This document shows positions 1-10,067 of a stretch of DNA of 64,000 bases, in pieces. Position numbers and translations under genes: made by a program. Under the pieces are notes generated by a model. It searched no databases, was not told where the DNA came from, and saw only the letters and a program-made list of their open reading frames with translations. The first letter of the stretch is position 1, and each line of letters opens with the position of its first letter. Source of the DNA: Actinomycetes bacterium (GTDB taxonomy: Bacteria; Actinomycetota; Acidimicrobiia; Acidimicrobiales; JAMCPL01); the NCBI GenBank assembly GCA_021816935.1, contig JAKAWR010000008.1:1-64000 (forward strand), read 5' to 3'.

Positions 1-168
1 AGGGGACCTTGCTTTCCTTCTCTGACGTGCGCATCATCGCGCTGCTCCTCGAGTTCGGCGCCGACTCGATGCCCAGCACCGAGTCCGTCACGCGGGAGCG
101 GCGAGGCGCTCCTTCATCACATCAATGGCGGAACCCCGACGTCCGAGCCCAGCAATTGGGATGGTGAT
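1..168. other. Left edge, unassigned sequence before the first hsdS start codon
   Basis: The hsdS reading frame is open from base 1 but has no ATG, GTG or TTG before 169. Typical HsdS residues (INGGTPTSEPSNWDGD) are readable from about base 118 onward, so the true HsdS start is lost or lies beyond the edge. A second frame (bases 3-167) reads a plausible peptide, LLSFSDVRIIALLLEFGADS, which I cannot assign. A junction or truncation near bases 100-115 would explain both. Confidence 0.3.
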
Positions 169-1314
169 GTGCCGTGGGTCACGCCAGTCGATCTCGGCAT
201 CTTCAACGGAAGAGTCGTCGGAGCTACCGCTCGGTCGATCACTGAAGTCGGGCTTGTATCCGGAAGCTCCGCTGTTCCGGGGGGATCACTGATCGTTTCT
301 ACGAGAGCCCCGATTGGCTATGTGGCGCAAGTCGCGGAGCGAACTGCCTTCAATCAAGGCTGCCGTGGTCTTGTCCCTGTCGGCCCACTAGACGTCCGAT
401 ACTTTCGATACCAATTACTGGCTATGACCGAGATGCTGGAAAGTCGCGGTCAGGGCTCGACGTTTCTGGAGCTGGCGTCGGATGCTCTCGCTGGAAGCTC
501 GCTATTTCTTCCGAGCCCCGTCGCTCAGCGCGCCATCGCCGACTACCTCGACCGCGAGACCGCCCGCATTGACGCCCTCATCGAGAAGAAGCAGCGGATG
601 ATCGAGCTGTGGGAAGAGCGTCGCGATAGCCTTATCTCGGAACTCGTTACGACCCCGTCGTTACTCGCAGGCCGACCCACCGACCCTGGCTCACCTAGCT
701 CAAAGTGGGTTCCCCTAAAGCACTTCTGCCAGCTCTCGTCTGAGTATGGCCTCAACGTCACCTCGGACGACTACCGGACAGAGGGTGTACGCCTCATTCG
801 GACGTCCGACATTGCCGAGGCCGGGAGTCTAACGGATGAGGGTAATGCTGTCTTCGTTGACCCCGGTCTAGCAGGGAGATTGCTGCTGGAGAGCGGAGAC
901 CTTCTGTTCTCCCGCAGTGGCACCCTTGGCCGCTGCCTGTTCTACACCGGTCATCCCTGCACATCCACGTTCGCCGCTTACCTGGTTCGGTTCCGGGTTC
1001 GCCCAGAGGTCGATCCACGGTTTGTCTTCTATTGTGCCCGGTCGCGGTTCTTTCAGGAGGCCATCCAGGCGGACGCAATTCAATCTACCATCTCGAATTT
1101 CAACGCGGAGAAATATGGGAACGTCCGGCTGCCTTGGTGGGAGGTTCGCATTCAGCGAGCCATTGCCGACTACCTCGACCGCGAGACCGCCCGCATCGAC
1201 GTGCTCATCGAGAAGATTGATCAGCAAGTCAGCCTGCTGGCCGAGCACCGGCAAGCCTTGATCACCGCTGCCGTCACCGGAGAGCTGGAGATCCCCGGGG
1301 TGGTGCCATGTTGA
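169..1314 (+). CDS. hsdS: Type I restriction-modification specificity subunit HsdS (5' end incomplete)
   Basis: HsdS recognises the bipartite DNA target for a type I restriction-modification complex. Two target-recognition domains are visible, each followed by a conserved helical spacer that begins RAIADYLDRETARID; the two spacers are near-identical in DNA too (around 530-590 and 1157-1215). The first domain has the usual PWVTP and STRAPIGYVA signature, and the second spacer is followed by the typical C-terminal TAAVTGELE. GTG at 169 is the first possible start, but HsdS-like sequence continues about 17 codons upstream, so the gene is probably 5'-truncated or runs past the edge. The stop overlaps the hsdR start (ATGTTGA). 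No hsdM lies in the window; it would be expected upstream. Confidence 0.88.
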   Translation: MPWVTPVDLGIFNGRVVGATARSITEVGLVSGSSAVPGGSLIVSTRAPIGYVAQVAERTAFNQGCRGLVPVGPLDVRYFRYQLLAMTEMLESRGQGSTFLELASDALAGSSLFLPSPVAQRAIADYLDRETARIDALIEKKQRMIELWEERRDSLISELVTTPSLLAGRPTDPGSPSSKWVPLKHFCQLSSEYGLNVTSDDYRTEGVRLIRTSDIAEAGSLTDEGNAVFVDPGLAGRLLLESGDLLFSRSGTLGRCLFYTGHPCTSTFAAYLVRFRVRPEVDPRFVFYCARSRFFQEAIQADAIQSTISNFNAEKYGNVRLPWWEVRIQRAIADYLDRETARIDVLIEKIDQQVSLLAEHRQALITAAVTGELEIPGVVPC

Positions 1315-4286
1315 TCGACGAGCGGGGCTTCGAGGACGCCATCGAGGCGGCGCTGCTTGCCGACGGCTACCTGCGCTCGGTCCCGTCGAACTTCGACGCG
1401 GTGCTCGGCCTGGACACGGCCGAGTTGTACGCGTTCATCGGCGAGACCCAGGTCCGGGAGTGGGAGAAGCTCCTGGGCTGCTACGGCAACGACCCCGACG
1501 CCGCCCAGCGGGGCTTCGCCCGACGCCTTGCTGGCGAGCTCGACCACCGGGGCACCGTGGACGTGCTCCGCCACGGGGTTGTCGATCTCGGCGTGACGAT
1601 TCGCCTCGCCTTCTTCGAGCCGGCTCACGGCCTCACCCCGGCGCTCGGCCGCCTGTATGCCGCGAACCGGGTGAGCGTTACCCGCCAGCTCCCCTACGAG
1701 CCGGGCTCCCACAAGACCCTCGACCTCGTGCTGTTGGTCAACGGCATCCTGACCGCGACCGCGGAGCTGAAGAACCCGCTGACCGGCCAGTCGATCGAGC
1801 ACGCAATCCGCCAGTACCGAAGCGACCGGGACCCGGCGAACGTCACCTTGTCCCGCCGGGCGCTGGTCCATTTCGCGGTCGATCCCGACCGGGTGGCGAT
1901 GAGCACCAAGTTGGCCGGCCGGGCCACCCAATTCCTGTCGTTCAACCTCGGCCACGACGGGGGTGCGGGCAACCCGCCGAACCCGGCCGGGCACCGCACC
2001 GCCTACCTGTGGGAGCGGGTGTGGGCACGGGACGCCTGGATGGACCTCCTCGCCCGTTTTATTCACGTCGAGCGACCCGCCCAGGGGACGTCGGCGGCCC
2101 ATCGGCCGGCCGAGCGCGTCGTCTTCCCCCGCTTCCACCAGTGGGACGCCGTGCTGGCCCTCGAAGCCCATGCCCGGGCGCATGGGGCGGGGCACAGCTA
2201 CCTCGTCCAGCACTCGGCCGGGTCGGGTAAGTCGAACACGATCGCATGGATCGCCCACCGGCTCTCGTCGTTGCACGACGCTGCCGACCGGAAGGTCTTC
2301 GACAAGGTGGTGGTGATTACCGACCGGGTGATCCTCGACCGCCAGCTCCAGGACACGATCTACCAATTCGAGCACACCCGGGGCGTGGTGGTGAAGATCG
2401 ACAAGGACTCGGCCCAGCTCGCAGAGGCGCTGGCCGGGGAGCAGGCGCGGATCATCGTGACCACGCTCCAGAAGTTCCCCTTCGTCTTGGACAAGATCGC
2501 CGGGCTCCCAACTCGCCGGTACGCGGTGATCGTCGACGAGGCGCACTCCTCCCAGACCGGCGAGGCAGCCAAGGACCTGCGCCTGGCCCTCGGCGTGACC
2601 GACGAGCAGGAACTCACCGCCGCAGAAGCCGAGGACGCCGGCTTCATCGCCGAGGCGATCGACCCCGTCGAAGAGGCCCTGGCGAAAGCGGTCGGCGCCC
2701 GGGGCCGGCAGGCGAACCTGTCGTTCTTCGCCTTCACCGCCACGCCGAAGGCCCGGACCCTGGAGATGTTCGGCACCCTTGGCCCGGAGACGGGCAAGTA
2801 CGAGCCGTTCCACCTCTACTCGATGCGCCAGGCCATCGAGGAAGGCTTCATCCTCGACGTGCTCGCCAACTACGTCACCTACCAGACTTACTGGCGCATC
2901 GAGAAGGCCGTCACCGACGACCCCACCTACGAGGCCCCCAAGGCTCGCCGGGCGATCGCCCGGTTCGTCTCGCTCCACCCGTCCAACTTGGCCCAGAAGG
3001 CTGAGATCGTCGTCGAGCACTTCCGGACCCACACCGCGCCCAAGATCGCCGGGAAGGCCAAGGCGATGGTGGTCACCTCTTCGCGGCTCCACGCTGTTCG
3101 ATACAAGCAGGCAATCGACGCCTATATCGCCGAGAAGGGCTACGCCGATCTGGCCGCGCTGGTGGCCTTCTCGGGACGAGTGATCGACGAGCACGAGCTC
3201 AGCTACAGCGAAGCCGGCATGAACGGGTTCCCCGAGGCACAGACCGCTGAGCGTTTTGAGGGCGGCGACTACCAGGTGCTGATCGTGGCCGAGAAGTTCC
3301 AGACCGGCTTCGACCAGCCGCTCTTACACACCATGTACGTCGACAAGGTGCTCACCGGGCTCAACGTGGTCCAGACCCTCTCGCGGCTGAACCGCATCCA
3401 CCCGGACAAGGCCGACACCTTCGTGCTGGACTTCCGCAACGAGACCGAGGAGATCGTCAAGGCCTTCGAGCCCTACTACGGACGGACGGTCGCTCCGCCC
3501 ACCGATCCGAACCTGCTCTTCGACACCCGGCGCCGGCTGGACGACTTCGACGTGCTGCGAGTCGAGGAGATCGAGGCCACCGTCGCCCTGCTGCTGGCCG
3601 CGGACATGAAAAGCCATGGCAAGGTCTACGCCGCACTCGACCCCGCCGTCGAGCGGTTCACATCGCTCGTCGAAGAGGACCGCCTGGGCTTCAAGGACGC
3701 TCTCGACAAGTTCGTCCGGACCTACTCGTTCCTGTCCCAGGTGGTCACATTCGGGGACACCAAGCTGGAGCGGGACTACACCTACTGCCGGGCGCTCGCC
3801 GCCCGGCTCCGGGACGCGGCCAGCGTCGAGCGGCTCGACCTCGGGTCCGAAGTCGAGCTCACTCACTTGAAGACCGAGATGACCTTCACCGGCTCCCTGA
3901 CTCTGGACGCCGAGGCGGGCGAGGTGAAGGCGATCTTCGGGGAGGGCCGGGGTCCGCGGGCCGAGACGCCCTTGGAGCACCTCTCCGAGATCGTCGCCGA
4001 GCTCAACGAGCGCTTCGGCCTGAACCTCGACGATCGCGACCAGTTGCTGTTCGACCAGTTCGAGGCCACCTGGGTCGCCGACCCCGACGTCGTCGCCCAG
4101 GCCAAGGGCAACAGCTTGGAGAACTTCCGGCTGGTGTTCGACAACCGGTTCATGGGCACCGTGGTCTCCCGCATGGACGAGAACGAGGCGATCTTCAAGC
4201 GCATCCTCGACGACGAGGAGTTCCGCTCGGTGCTCATGGACCTCTACGCCGGCCGTGTCTACCGGCGAGCCCGGAGCGACCGATGA
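1308..4286 (+). CDS. hsdR: Type I restriction enzyme subunit R (HsdR)
   Basis: This is the 992-residue motor and nuclease subunit of a type I restriction enzyme, which translocates DNA and cuts it far from the recognition site. The N-terminal PD-(D/E)XK nuclease shows an Asp near residue 138 and ELK near residue 155, followed by a QxxxY-like helix (IRQYR). Helicase motifs are intact: Walker A GSGKSN near residue 308, DEAH at 410-413, and FTATPKA as motif III. The C-terminal helical domain is full length, so the subunit looks complete. It starts inside the end of hsdS (7-base overlap), as in an operon. Activity needs HsdM, which is not in the window. Confidence 0.93.
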   Translation: MLIDERGFEDAIEAALLADGYLRSVPSNFDAVLGLDTAELYAFIGETQVREWEKLLGCYGNDPDAAQRGFARRLAGELDHRGTVDVLRHGVVDLGVTIRLAFFEPAHGLTPALGRLYAANRVSVTRQLPYEPGSHKTLDLVLLVNGILTATAELKNPLTGQSIEHAIRQYRSDRDPANVTLSRRALVHFAVDPDRVAMSTKLAGRATQFLSFNLGHDGGAGNPPNPAGHRTAYLWERVWARDAWMDLLARFIHVERPAQGTSAAHRPAERVVFPRFHQWDAVLALEAHARAHGAGHSYLVQHSAGSGKSNTIAWIAHRLSSLHDAADRKVFDKVVVITDRVILDRQLQDTIYQFEHTRGVVVKIDKDSAQLAEALAGEQARIIVTTLQKFPFVLDKIAGLPTRRYAVIVDEAHSSQTGEAAKDLRLALGVTDEQELTAAEAEDAGFIAEAIDPVEEALAKAVGARGRQANLSFFAFTATPKARTLEMFGTLGPETGKYEPFHLYSMRQAIEEGFILDVLANYVTYQTYWRIEKAVTDDPTYEAPKARRAIARFVSLHPSNLAQKAEIVVEHFRTHTAPKIAGKAKAMVVTSSRLHAVRYKQAIDAYIAEKGYADLAALVAFSGRVIDEHELSYSEAGMNGFPEAQTAERFEGGDYQVLIVAEKFQTGFDQPLLHTMYVDKVLTGLNVVQTLSRLNRIHPDKADTFVLDFRNETEEIVKAFEPYYGRTVAPPTDPNLLFDTRRRLDDFDVLRVEEIEATVALLLAADMKSHGKVYAALDPAVERFTSLVEEDRLGFKDALDKFVRTYSFLSQVVTFGDTKLERDYTYCRALAARLRDAASVERLDLGSEVELTHLKTEMTFTGSLTLDAEAGEVKAIFGEGRGPRAETPLEHLSEIVAELNERFGLNLDDRDQLLFDQFEATWVADPDVVAQAKGNSLENFRLVFDNRFMGTVVSRMDENEAIFKRILDDEEFRSVLMDLYAGRVYRRARSDR

Positions 4287-4338
4287 CCCATCCCGGTGGT
4301 CGGACGTCCGGTGCAGGCCCATCGGTAGGGCGGCTGCG

Positions 4339-6651
4339 ATGAGGCTGACCCGGCTGGTGGCCGACAACCTGTTCTCGTTCGACCATCTCGAACTGGATCA
4401 AATCGATCCCAGTTTGACGACCATCGTGGGACCGAACGGGTCCGGAAAGACCAACCTCGTCCGTGTCCTCGACCTGGTCACCAAGCTCGTCGACCGGGCC
4501 GACGAACGGAACCGTTCAGCGATCGGGGCGGCGACCCCAGCGGACGCGGTGCTCTCGTCGTATGTGCAGGCCATGTATGACGGCTCTCCACCGGGCACTC
4601 CTATGAAGATCCGCCTCGGGGTGCAGTTCACGACGCCTTCCGAGCGCATGCGGATCGTGGCGTTCGTCCGAGCCGCGCTCTTGGCGACCCTCTCTGACGA
4701 GTCTTACGCCGGAGACGAGGATCGCATGGCGCTGCTCGCGGCGTGGGTCACTGAGGAGATCGACGAGGAAGCGCTCCTGCCGCTGTTCACCGGCACGCTG
4801 GCATTCCGGCACCCCGGCTATGACGACGCCCTCTGGGTAGCGCGATACGAGTTCGAGGTCGACGGGTCGGCCTACGACTGGGTCCTCTACACGCCGAACC
4901 CCTGGGCCGGCATCGTCGCTCATGGCACCACAGTTGGCCCAATGACCTCTGAGACGAAGCTTTCGGAGGCGCTGCTTGGCCTGGGCGCCTATTCCAACCC
5001 ACCGTCACCGCTGCCCGATCCGCTCCCGCACTTTGCTCTCAGCGCACTCTGCCTGCCAGGCGACCAGAGGCTGACCAATCTGGTGGTTCGACTCGGCACC
5101 GGCGCGGTCAACGACCGGCACGAGCCGTTCCGTGTCGCCGCCAACCTGCTCGGCTTCAGCGTTGTCGGGTCGGGTGGCCAGCAGGCATTCGGGCTCTCGC
5201 GCGCGCTACGCCTCAACCTTACTGAGAGCCTGGTCATCGTGGGTGAGCAGTTCCGTGGCCTCGGCGTCGGCGGTACGGTCCCCTGGCGCGCCGGCATCTA
5301 CCCCTGGGAGCTGCTCGAAGGCCCGGTACCACCCCGCGATCCCGGGTTCCTGCCGCTGCGCCTGTTCGAGCTCAAGAACGGAGTCACGCTCCAGCAACGT
5401 GAAGCCTTCGCTGCGATCCAAGAACAGTTCGAACGACTGGCGCCCGGGCGCGCGTTCGACGTCACCTTCACCGCAGCACCGACGCTGGTCGCCACCACCG
5501 CACCGATAGGGCCAGGCCAGGTTGGCGTCCCCGGCGGAGGCAACGAAGCGGGAGACGAAGGCCGCCCCGGCAGCATCATCACGGTCATCGGCTGGAACAA
5601 GACCGATGACTGCACGCCTCGGCGGGAGCGGCCGATCCAGCTGTTCGGTGCCGGCACCTGGGAGGCGCTCGTGCTGGCCGAGGCGCTCGTGAGCTCGTCC
5701 GGACGGTTCACGGTGCTCGACGAACCTGGAGTGTCGCTGCACCCCACCTGGCAAAGCGCCCTGCGGCAAGTCGTGCGGCAGGCACCGGGCCAAGTCCTGC
5801 TAGTGACGCACGCTCCTCACCTGGTCCCGATGGATAGCGCCGACGACTTCTCTCGCGTGCTCCGGATGAGCAATGACGGCGGAGGCTCCCGGTGCCACCG
5901 CCTGCCGCGGCCGCTCGACGCAGCAGACGTCGCCAAGATCACGCAGGAGTTCGCGCTTTCCGCCGATGCGCACACCTTGCTGTTCTCCCGTGGCGTGGTC
6001 ATCGTTTCCGGCGCAACCGAGCAAGGTGCGCTCCCGATCTGGTGCGCCAAAAGCAAGGCGGCAGAAGAACTCGGCGCGCCGGCGGCGAGGGACATCGCGT
6101 TCTACAGCGCTCCCGGAGACAGTGGGTTCCGCACCATCCTCTCGGTCCTGCACGGATTCGGCATCCCATGGGTCCTCGTCTGCGACGGCAAGTCGTTCGA
6201 CGTTAAGACCAACTGGAGCAATCACATCTTCCGCCAGATCGAGCAAGCCGGGATCGACTTCCCCGAGTTGAGGCAGTTGACCGAAAACGTCGGCAACGGT
6301 GGGAAGGACCAGCGGTGTATGACCCAGGCACTCTGGGATGAGCAGGTGACCCTCGGAGTTCGCCACGGCGTCTTCACGTTGACCACGAGCTGGGCTGGTA
6401 GCGGAGAGGCGATCGAAGCCTTCATCGAAGGTGCCGCTCCCGGAAAACTGGCCGAGGCCGCCGCAGAGGTCGGCAAGAGCAAGGTCCGCAAGGGCAGGTG
6501 GGTTGCCCAGCAGACCGGCTGCCCGCCGGAGGTCAACGATCTCTACCGCCAGATCGTCACCGCTCTTGACCGGGCGCTCGACAGCGCCCCCGCCTCAGGA
6601 GCGAGCCCGTTACAGCCCGATGGTACTGTCTGCCCTGGAGGTTGGCAATGA
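4339..6651 (+). CDS. OLD-like AAA ATPase with a C-terminal TOPRIM-like domain
   Basis: The protein is about 770 residues and starts with an SMC/RecF-type ATPase: MRLTRLVADNLFSFDHLEL, Walker A GPNGSGKTN near residue 35, and Walker B with D-loop FTVLDEPGVSLHP near residue 460, followed by LLVTHAPHLVP. A TOPRIM-like fold follows (VVIVSGATEQGALPIW near 555, WVLVCDGKS near 615). OLD-family proteins pair these domains and act as DNA nucleases, often in phage defence. The first TOPRIM glutamate (normally VEG) reads VSG here, so catalysis is doubtful. ATG 4339 was chosen because homology begins there. It lies 52 bases after hsdR, and its stop overlaps the next gene by four bases, so it belongs to the same co-directional run. 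Confidence 0.75.
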   Translation: MRLTRLVADNLFSFDHLELDQIDPSLTTIVGPNGSGKTNLVRVLDLVTKLVDRADERNRSAIGAATPADAVLSSYVQAMYDGSPPGTPMKIRLGVQFTTPSERMRIVAFVRAALLATLSDESYAGDEDRMALLAAWVTEEIDEEALLPLFTGTLAFRHPGYDDALWVARYEFEVDGSAYDWVLYTPNPWAGIVAHGTTVGPMTSETKLSEALLGLGAYSNPPSPLPDPLPHFALSALCLPGDQRLTNLVVRLGTGAVNDRHEPFRVAANLLGFSVVGSGGQQAFGLSRALRLNLTESLVIVGEQFRGLGVGGTVPWRAGIYPWELLEGPVPPRDPGFLPLRLFELKNGVTLQQREAFAAIQEQFERLAPGRAFDVTFTAAPTLVATTAPIGPGQVGVPGGGNEAGDEGRPGSIITVIGWNKTDDCTPRRERPIQLFGAGTWEALVLAEALVSSSGRFTVLDEPGVSLHPTWQSALRQVVRQAPGQVLLVTHAPHLVPMDSADDFSRVLRMSNDGGGSRCHRLPRPLDAADVAKITQEFALSADAHTLLFSRGVVIVSGATEQGALPIWCAKSKAAEELGAPAARDIAFYSAPGDSGFRTILSVLHGFGIPWVLVCDGKSFDVKTNWSNHIFRQIEQAGIDFPELRQLTENVGNGGKDQRCMTQALWDEQVTLGVRHGVFTLTTSWAGSGEAIEAFIEGAAPGKLAEAAAEVGKSKVRKGRWVAQQTGCPPEVNDLYRQIVTALDRALDSAPASGASPLQPDGTVCPGGWQ

Positions 6652-9600
6652 CCGGGGACGAGCGAATGGAAGGCTGGGACAGCACGAGTCCTGCGGATCT
6701 CGATCGTGAGCTTCGACCGAGCCTCCATAACGTCCGGCTAGTCGGCGAACTCGACCTCGCCCCGGACTCGGAGCTGTACCTGAGAGCGAGGAGCGCCAGC
6801 GGACGCTTCATTACGCGGCAGAAATTCTACTCGCTTTCGGGGACCTGCCCAGCAGCTTTGTCGATTTTCCTCGTCGCGGAGGGCATCCATCGCTACGAAG
6901 GGGGCGAATACTGGCCCAACGTCTCGGTCCGAGGCATCGAGAATCCTAACGACCAGCGTGCGATCGGCCGGCAATTTCTCAGGTCTCTGACCGTCCTCGG
7001 GCTCGAGACGTTCGAGGACGTTCAGGAGCAGGAGGGCGGCCACAAATACGTGTTGCCAATCCTCCTTCACGGTGGCGTGCCCCGGTACTGCGCTAGCGAT
7101 CTGTGGAGAAAGCTGATCGAGGAGCTGCGAGATGGCGCGGGCGAGGCAGACCAGGTGGTCGCTTATTGGCTTTCCCGTCAGACGCTGCTTCAGGGTCTGG
7201 ATAGACCAGTACGACGCTTCTTGAGGTTCGGAGGCGACTTCGCGGTTGACCTGATCCAGCGAATGATCGATCTTGTCGACATCCTCAGCGACCCCGGAGC
7301 CGTTCCGGCCATCGGAAGGGACGCCGGCTCGTTGGCCGAAGAGGTGGGTCTACCGACATACCTCGTCGAGACACTGCTCGAGCTCGGCAGCCGCGCGATT
7401 GTCCGACGGAGCGGCCCGCGTTTCCCAAGACCCAGGGTAGTTATCGACCCGTTCTCCGGCGCTGGACCGTCGGTCGTGCTCCCGAGGAAGGCTGACGGGA
7501 CGAACGCAGACCGGTGGATTGTCCGAGGCCGGAGCAGCCGGGTCTTCGCTGCTTCTCGGGCCGAGGACCGGGAGGTGCTCCTGGACCGAGCTCCTCGGTG
7601 GCTGGTCAGCCTCGAGGCCCCTCAAGTCAGCAGGTCGTTTCCCTTCGGCGGCCTCGCTCGTGCGCCCCTGCACTTTTTCGATGCAGACACCGGGGAGCTA
7701 CTGAAGGACCAGGACCGACCGAGATCCGACGGCGTCGTCGCTCTCTCTCCGGCAGACGTCCGCTACGTGACAGACCTTTCGACTGGGTCGACAGTTCCGG
7801 AACAAGAGGAACTCCCGCCGTTGTCCGGCACGTGGTCAGGCTACATGCTCCGCAAGCTCGACCTGCGGTCGCTCACGCGCTTCACAGTCGAGTTCTTCGA
7901 CGCAGAGAGCGGCGCACCTCGGCAGGAGGATATCTTTGTGAATTCGCGCGGGTCCCGTCCGAGACTCGCGACCACTGCTGTCGGGGGCGTCCGCGACGTG
8001 CAGGGCCACGAGGTCTTCGCTACGGTCCCGAGCCTCGCGGTCGACCCAGGGCAGTCGAGCCTCGACAGCTGGCGTGTACGGTTCCGAGGCCCCGGGGTCG
8101 ACCGCGATGGCACGTTGGCCGACCTTTCCCGTGAAGGTGAAGCCTTCGACCTCGGCGGCCTGGTCCCTGGCGACCGGCTGCTTACCGGAGACCTCCAGAT
8201 CCTTGGGCCCCTTGGCTCCGACCTCCGCGCGTCCTTCGTGGTGGTCCCGGGTCTTTCGTTCGAGCCGCCGCATAGCGTCATCAGCCCTGACGACCCCGTG
8301 ACCGTGGAGCTCATGGCGGATGGCGCCGACTTGAACGGCGCTCATGGGCGGGTTGCGCTCGAGTTCGGTCCCGGCGAGCACACCAAGGACGTTGAGGTCG
8401 TCGATGCGGGCACCGGTATCGCCACCCGTCTCCTCGTCAGCGTTCCGCGTCTTCTCTGGCTCGTGAGGCGCGGAACCGAGATCCGTTCGACGTTCGGCCA
8501 CGAACCCGCGGTCGTGAGATTGGATGAACTCGAGGCGGGCGATGTCGACGCGCTCCTCGTCCGGCTCGGGCGACCATCGGAGGTCCAGCTTCGTCTCATC
8601 GGCGACGGCGCTGTTCTCCAGTCGACCAAGGTGGGAAGGGCCGCCGGTAGCGATGGGCGCTGGACCTTCCCCCTGCAACCGTTCGTGACGACCGCGGTCC
8701 ACTCGGGCCTTGCGAAGCTCGAGCTGAGGGTGGTGGCAGGTGCGACCGAGGCGACCGCGGTTGTCGTGAGGGCCGTCTACGAAGCCACGGGAATCTCGCT
8801 CGAGAGCATCATCGACGAGGCCGAAGGTTTCACCTGCTGCGAGGTCAGTTGGTCGGAGAGGCGGCCATTTCGCGGACGGGAGATCCGCTTGTGGTCGAGG
8901 CACCGGCCATGGGACGGCCCGGTCACCGTCGCAGTAGATGACGACGCTCCTGGGACCGCTTTCTTCTCCTTGGACGCGAAGCTTACAGCAGGTCCGTACC
9001 TGGTCGAGATCGGGCTGCGGGACGCCTGGCTCTCACCCCGCCGCCCGCGGACTGGGGCTTGTAACGTCGCCTCGGTCCAGGTCGGAAGCCATGCCGACCT
9101 CTCGACGCACCTCAGGTCCCTCGACCCGTCGTCAGCCGTCGATGCTCTCGAGTTGCTCGTCGAAGCGGCCAGCGGTGGCCGTGATCACGGCAGGAACGCG
9201 CCCAGTGGCGTGATGGAGCAAGTCTGTGTAGCTCTTCCAGCTCTGCTCGTCGAACTCGGTCGAGGTGCGATCGAAGACCGCGTTTGCGTGCTCCTGTGCG
9301 AGCTGGCCGCTTCACAGCCTGGACCGTTCGCGACATGGTTAGCCGACAAGGCAGCGAGCACTGTTGAACCCCTGGAACTGACGCAGCTGGTGGTCGTGCT
9401 CCTGCCCGACCTACTCGCCGCCGCGCCGCACACGCTGAGCGAGAGAGCGCGCGACCGCCTCTGGGAGGTGTCGGTGTTGGCGGGCGCGGCGCTCGATCCG
9501 CCCGTACCCGGGGACATTGTCGCTGCCGGTCGATGGGAGTATTTCACCGGCTGGGACCCGTCAGCGTGCGCCGGGTTGTACGACGAGCAGGGACAACTCG

Positions 9601-10067
9601 ATCGTCTTCCGGAGCGGTGCGGGCCGATCGATACGACTTTTGCCGGGCTCTCCCCGGAGCGTCTTGCACCGATCGCTGCGGCGCTGCGGCCCGAGAAGTT
9701 GAAGCCCCTGCGCTGGAACGGGTACCTCGAGGCTGTCTTCGCCTTCCTAGAGACGACATGGCCTGATCACGAGGTCGCGCTGCATTGGCGTTTTGCGAAC
9801 TCGAGATTGAACGACATGCGGGTACGCCAGGACGACCTGCAGACCCAATATCTGGACGCGCTTGGGCCGCCAGCGGGCACCCCGATCTGGTGCCTCCTTC
9901 CACAAGAGCTGCTCGCTGCCGCGTTCCACCTCGTCGCGTGCGCGAGCGAGCGGGTCCCCGCGACGGCCGCTCTTTGGGATGCCACCGACTTCGCGCACGC
10001 CCTTGTCGAACGAAGCATTCTGTTGGCGATCGCCCTGAGGCACTTGGCAGGTCACGCGGATGGCTGA
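6648..10067 (+). CDS. Large protein of unknown function, partner of a DUF1998 helicase
   Basis: I do not recognise a characterised domain in this 1139-residue protein. An N-terminal segment has the conserved-looking run YEGGEYWPNV, QFLRSLTVLGLETF and KYVLPILLHGGVPRYC (residues about 75-150). The middle, about residues 230-800, looks like successive beta-rich modules, and the C-terminus is helical. No signal peptide or membrane segment is evident. ATG 6648 follows a GGAGG and overlaps the preceding stop (ATGA); its own stop overlaps the helicase start by 8 bases, so the two are probably translated together. By position and size it could be the DruH-like member of a Druantia type III-like pair. 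That is an inference from context, not from a motif. Confidence 0.6.
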   Translation: MTGDERMEGWDSTSPADLDRELRPSLHNVRLVGELDLAPDSELYLRARSASGRFITRQKFYSLSGTCPAALSIFLVAEGIHRYEGGEYWPNVSVRGIENPNDQRAIGRQFLRSLTVLGLETFEDVQEQEGGHKYVLPILLHGGVPRYCASDLWRKLIEELRDGAGEADQVVAYWLSRQTLLQGLDRPVRRFLRFGGDFAVDLIQRMIDLVDILSDPGAVPAIGRDAGSLAEEVGLPTYLVETLLELGSRAIVRRSGPRFPRPRVVIDPFSGAGPSVVLPRKADGTNADRWIVRGRSSRVFAASRAEDREVLLDRAPRWLVSLEAPQVSRSFPFGGLARAPLHFFDADTGELLKDQDRPRSDGVVALSPADVRYVTDLSTGSTVPEQEELPPLSGTWSGYMLRKLDLRSLTRFTVEFFDAESGAPRQEDIFVNSRGSRPRLATTAVGGVRDVQGHEVFATVPSLAVDPGQSSLDSWRVRFRGPGVDRDGTLADLSREGEAFDLGGLVPGDRLLTGDLQILGPLGSDLRASFVVVPGLSFEPPHSVISPDDPVTVELMADGADLNGAHGRVALEFGPGEHTKDVEVVDAGTGIATRLLVSVPRLLWLVRRGTEIRSTFGHEPAVVRLDELEAGDVDALLVRLGRPSEVQLRLIGDGAVLQSTKVGRAAGSDGRWTFPLQPFVTTAVHSGLAKLELRVVAGATEATAVVVRAVYEATGISLESIIDEAEGFTCCEVSWSERRPFRGREIRLWSRHRPWDGPVTVAVDDDAPGTAFFSLDAKLTAGPYLVEIGLRDAWLSPRRPRTGACNVASVQVGSHADLSTHLRSLDPSSAVDALELLVEAASGGRDHGRNAPSGVMEQVCVALPALLVELGRGAIEDRVCVLLCELAASQPGPFATWLADKAASTVEPLELTQLVVVLLPDLLAAAPHTLSERARDRLWEVSVLAGAALDPPVPGDIVAAGRWEYFTGWDPSACAGLYDEQGQLDRLPERCGPIDTTFAGLSPERLAPIAAALRPEKLKPLRWNGYLEAVFAFLETTWPDHEVALHWRFANSRLNDMRVRQDDLQTQYLDALGPPAGTPIWCLLPQELLAAAFHLVACASERVPATAALWDATDFAHALVERSILLAIALRHLAGHADG

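Noticed and set aside
1221-3194. 657-residue open frame antisense to hsdR
   Set aside because: Its residues are Leu/Val/Gly/Arg-rich filler typical of the complement of GC-rich coding DNA, and hsdR on the other strand has all family motifs.
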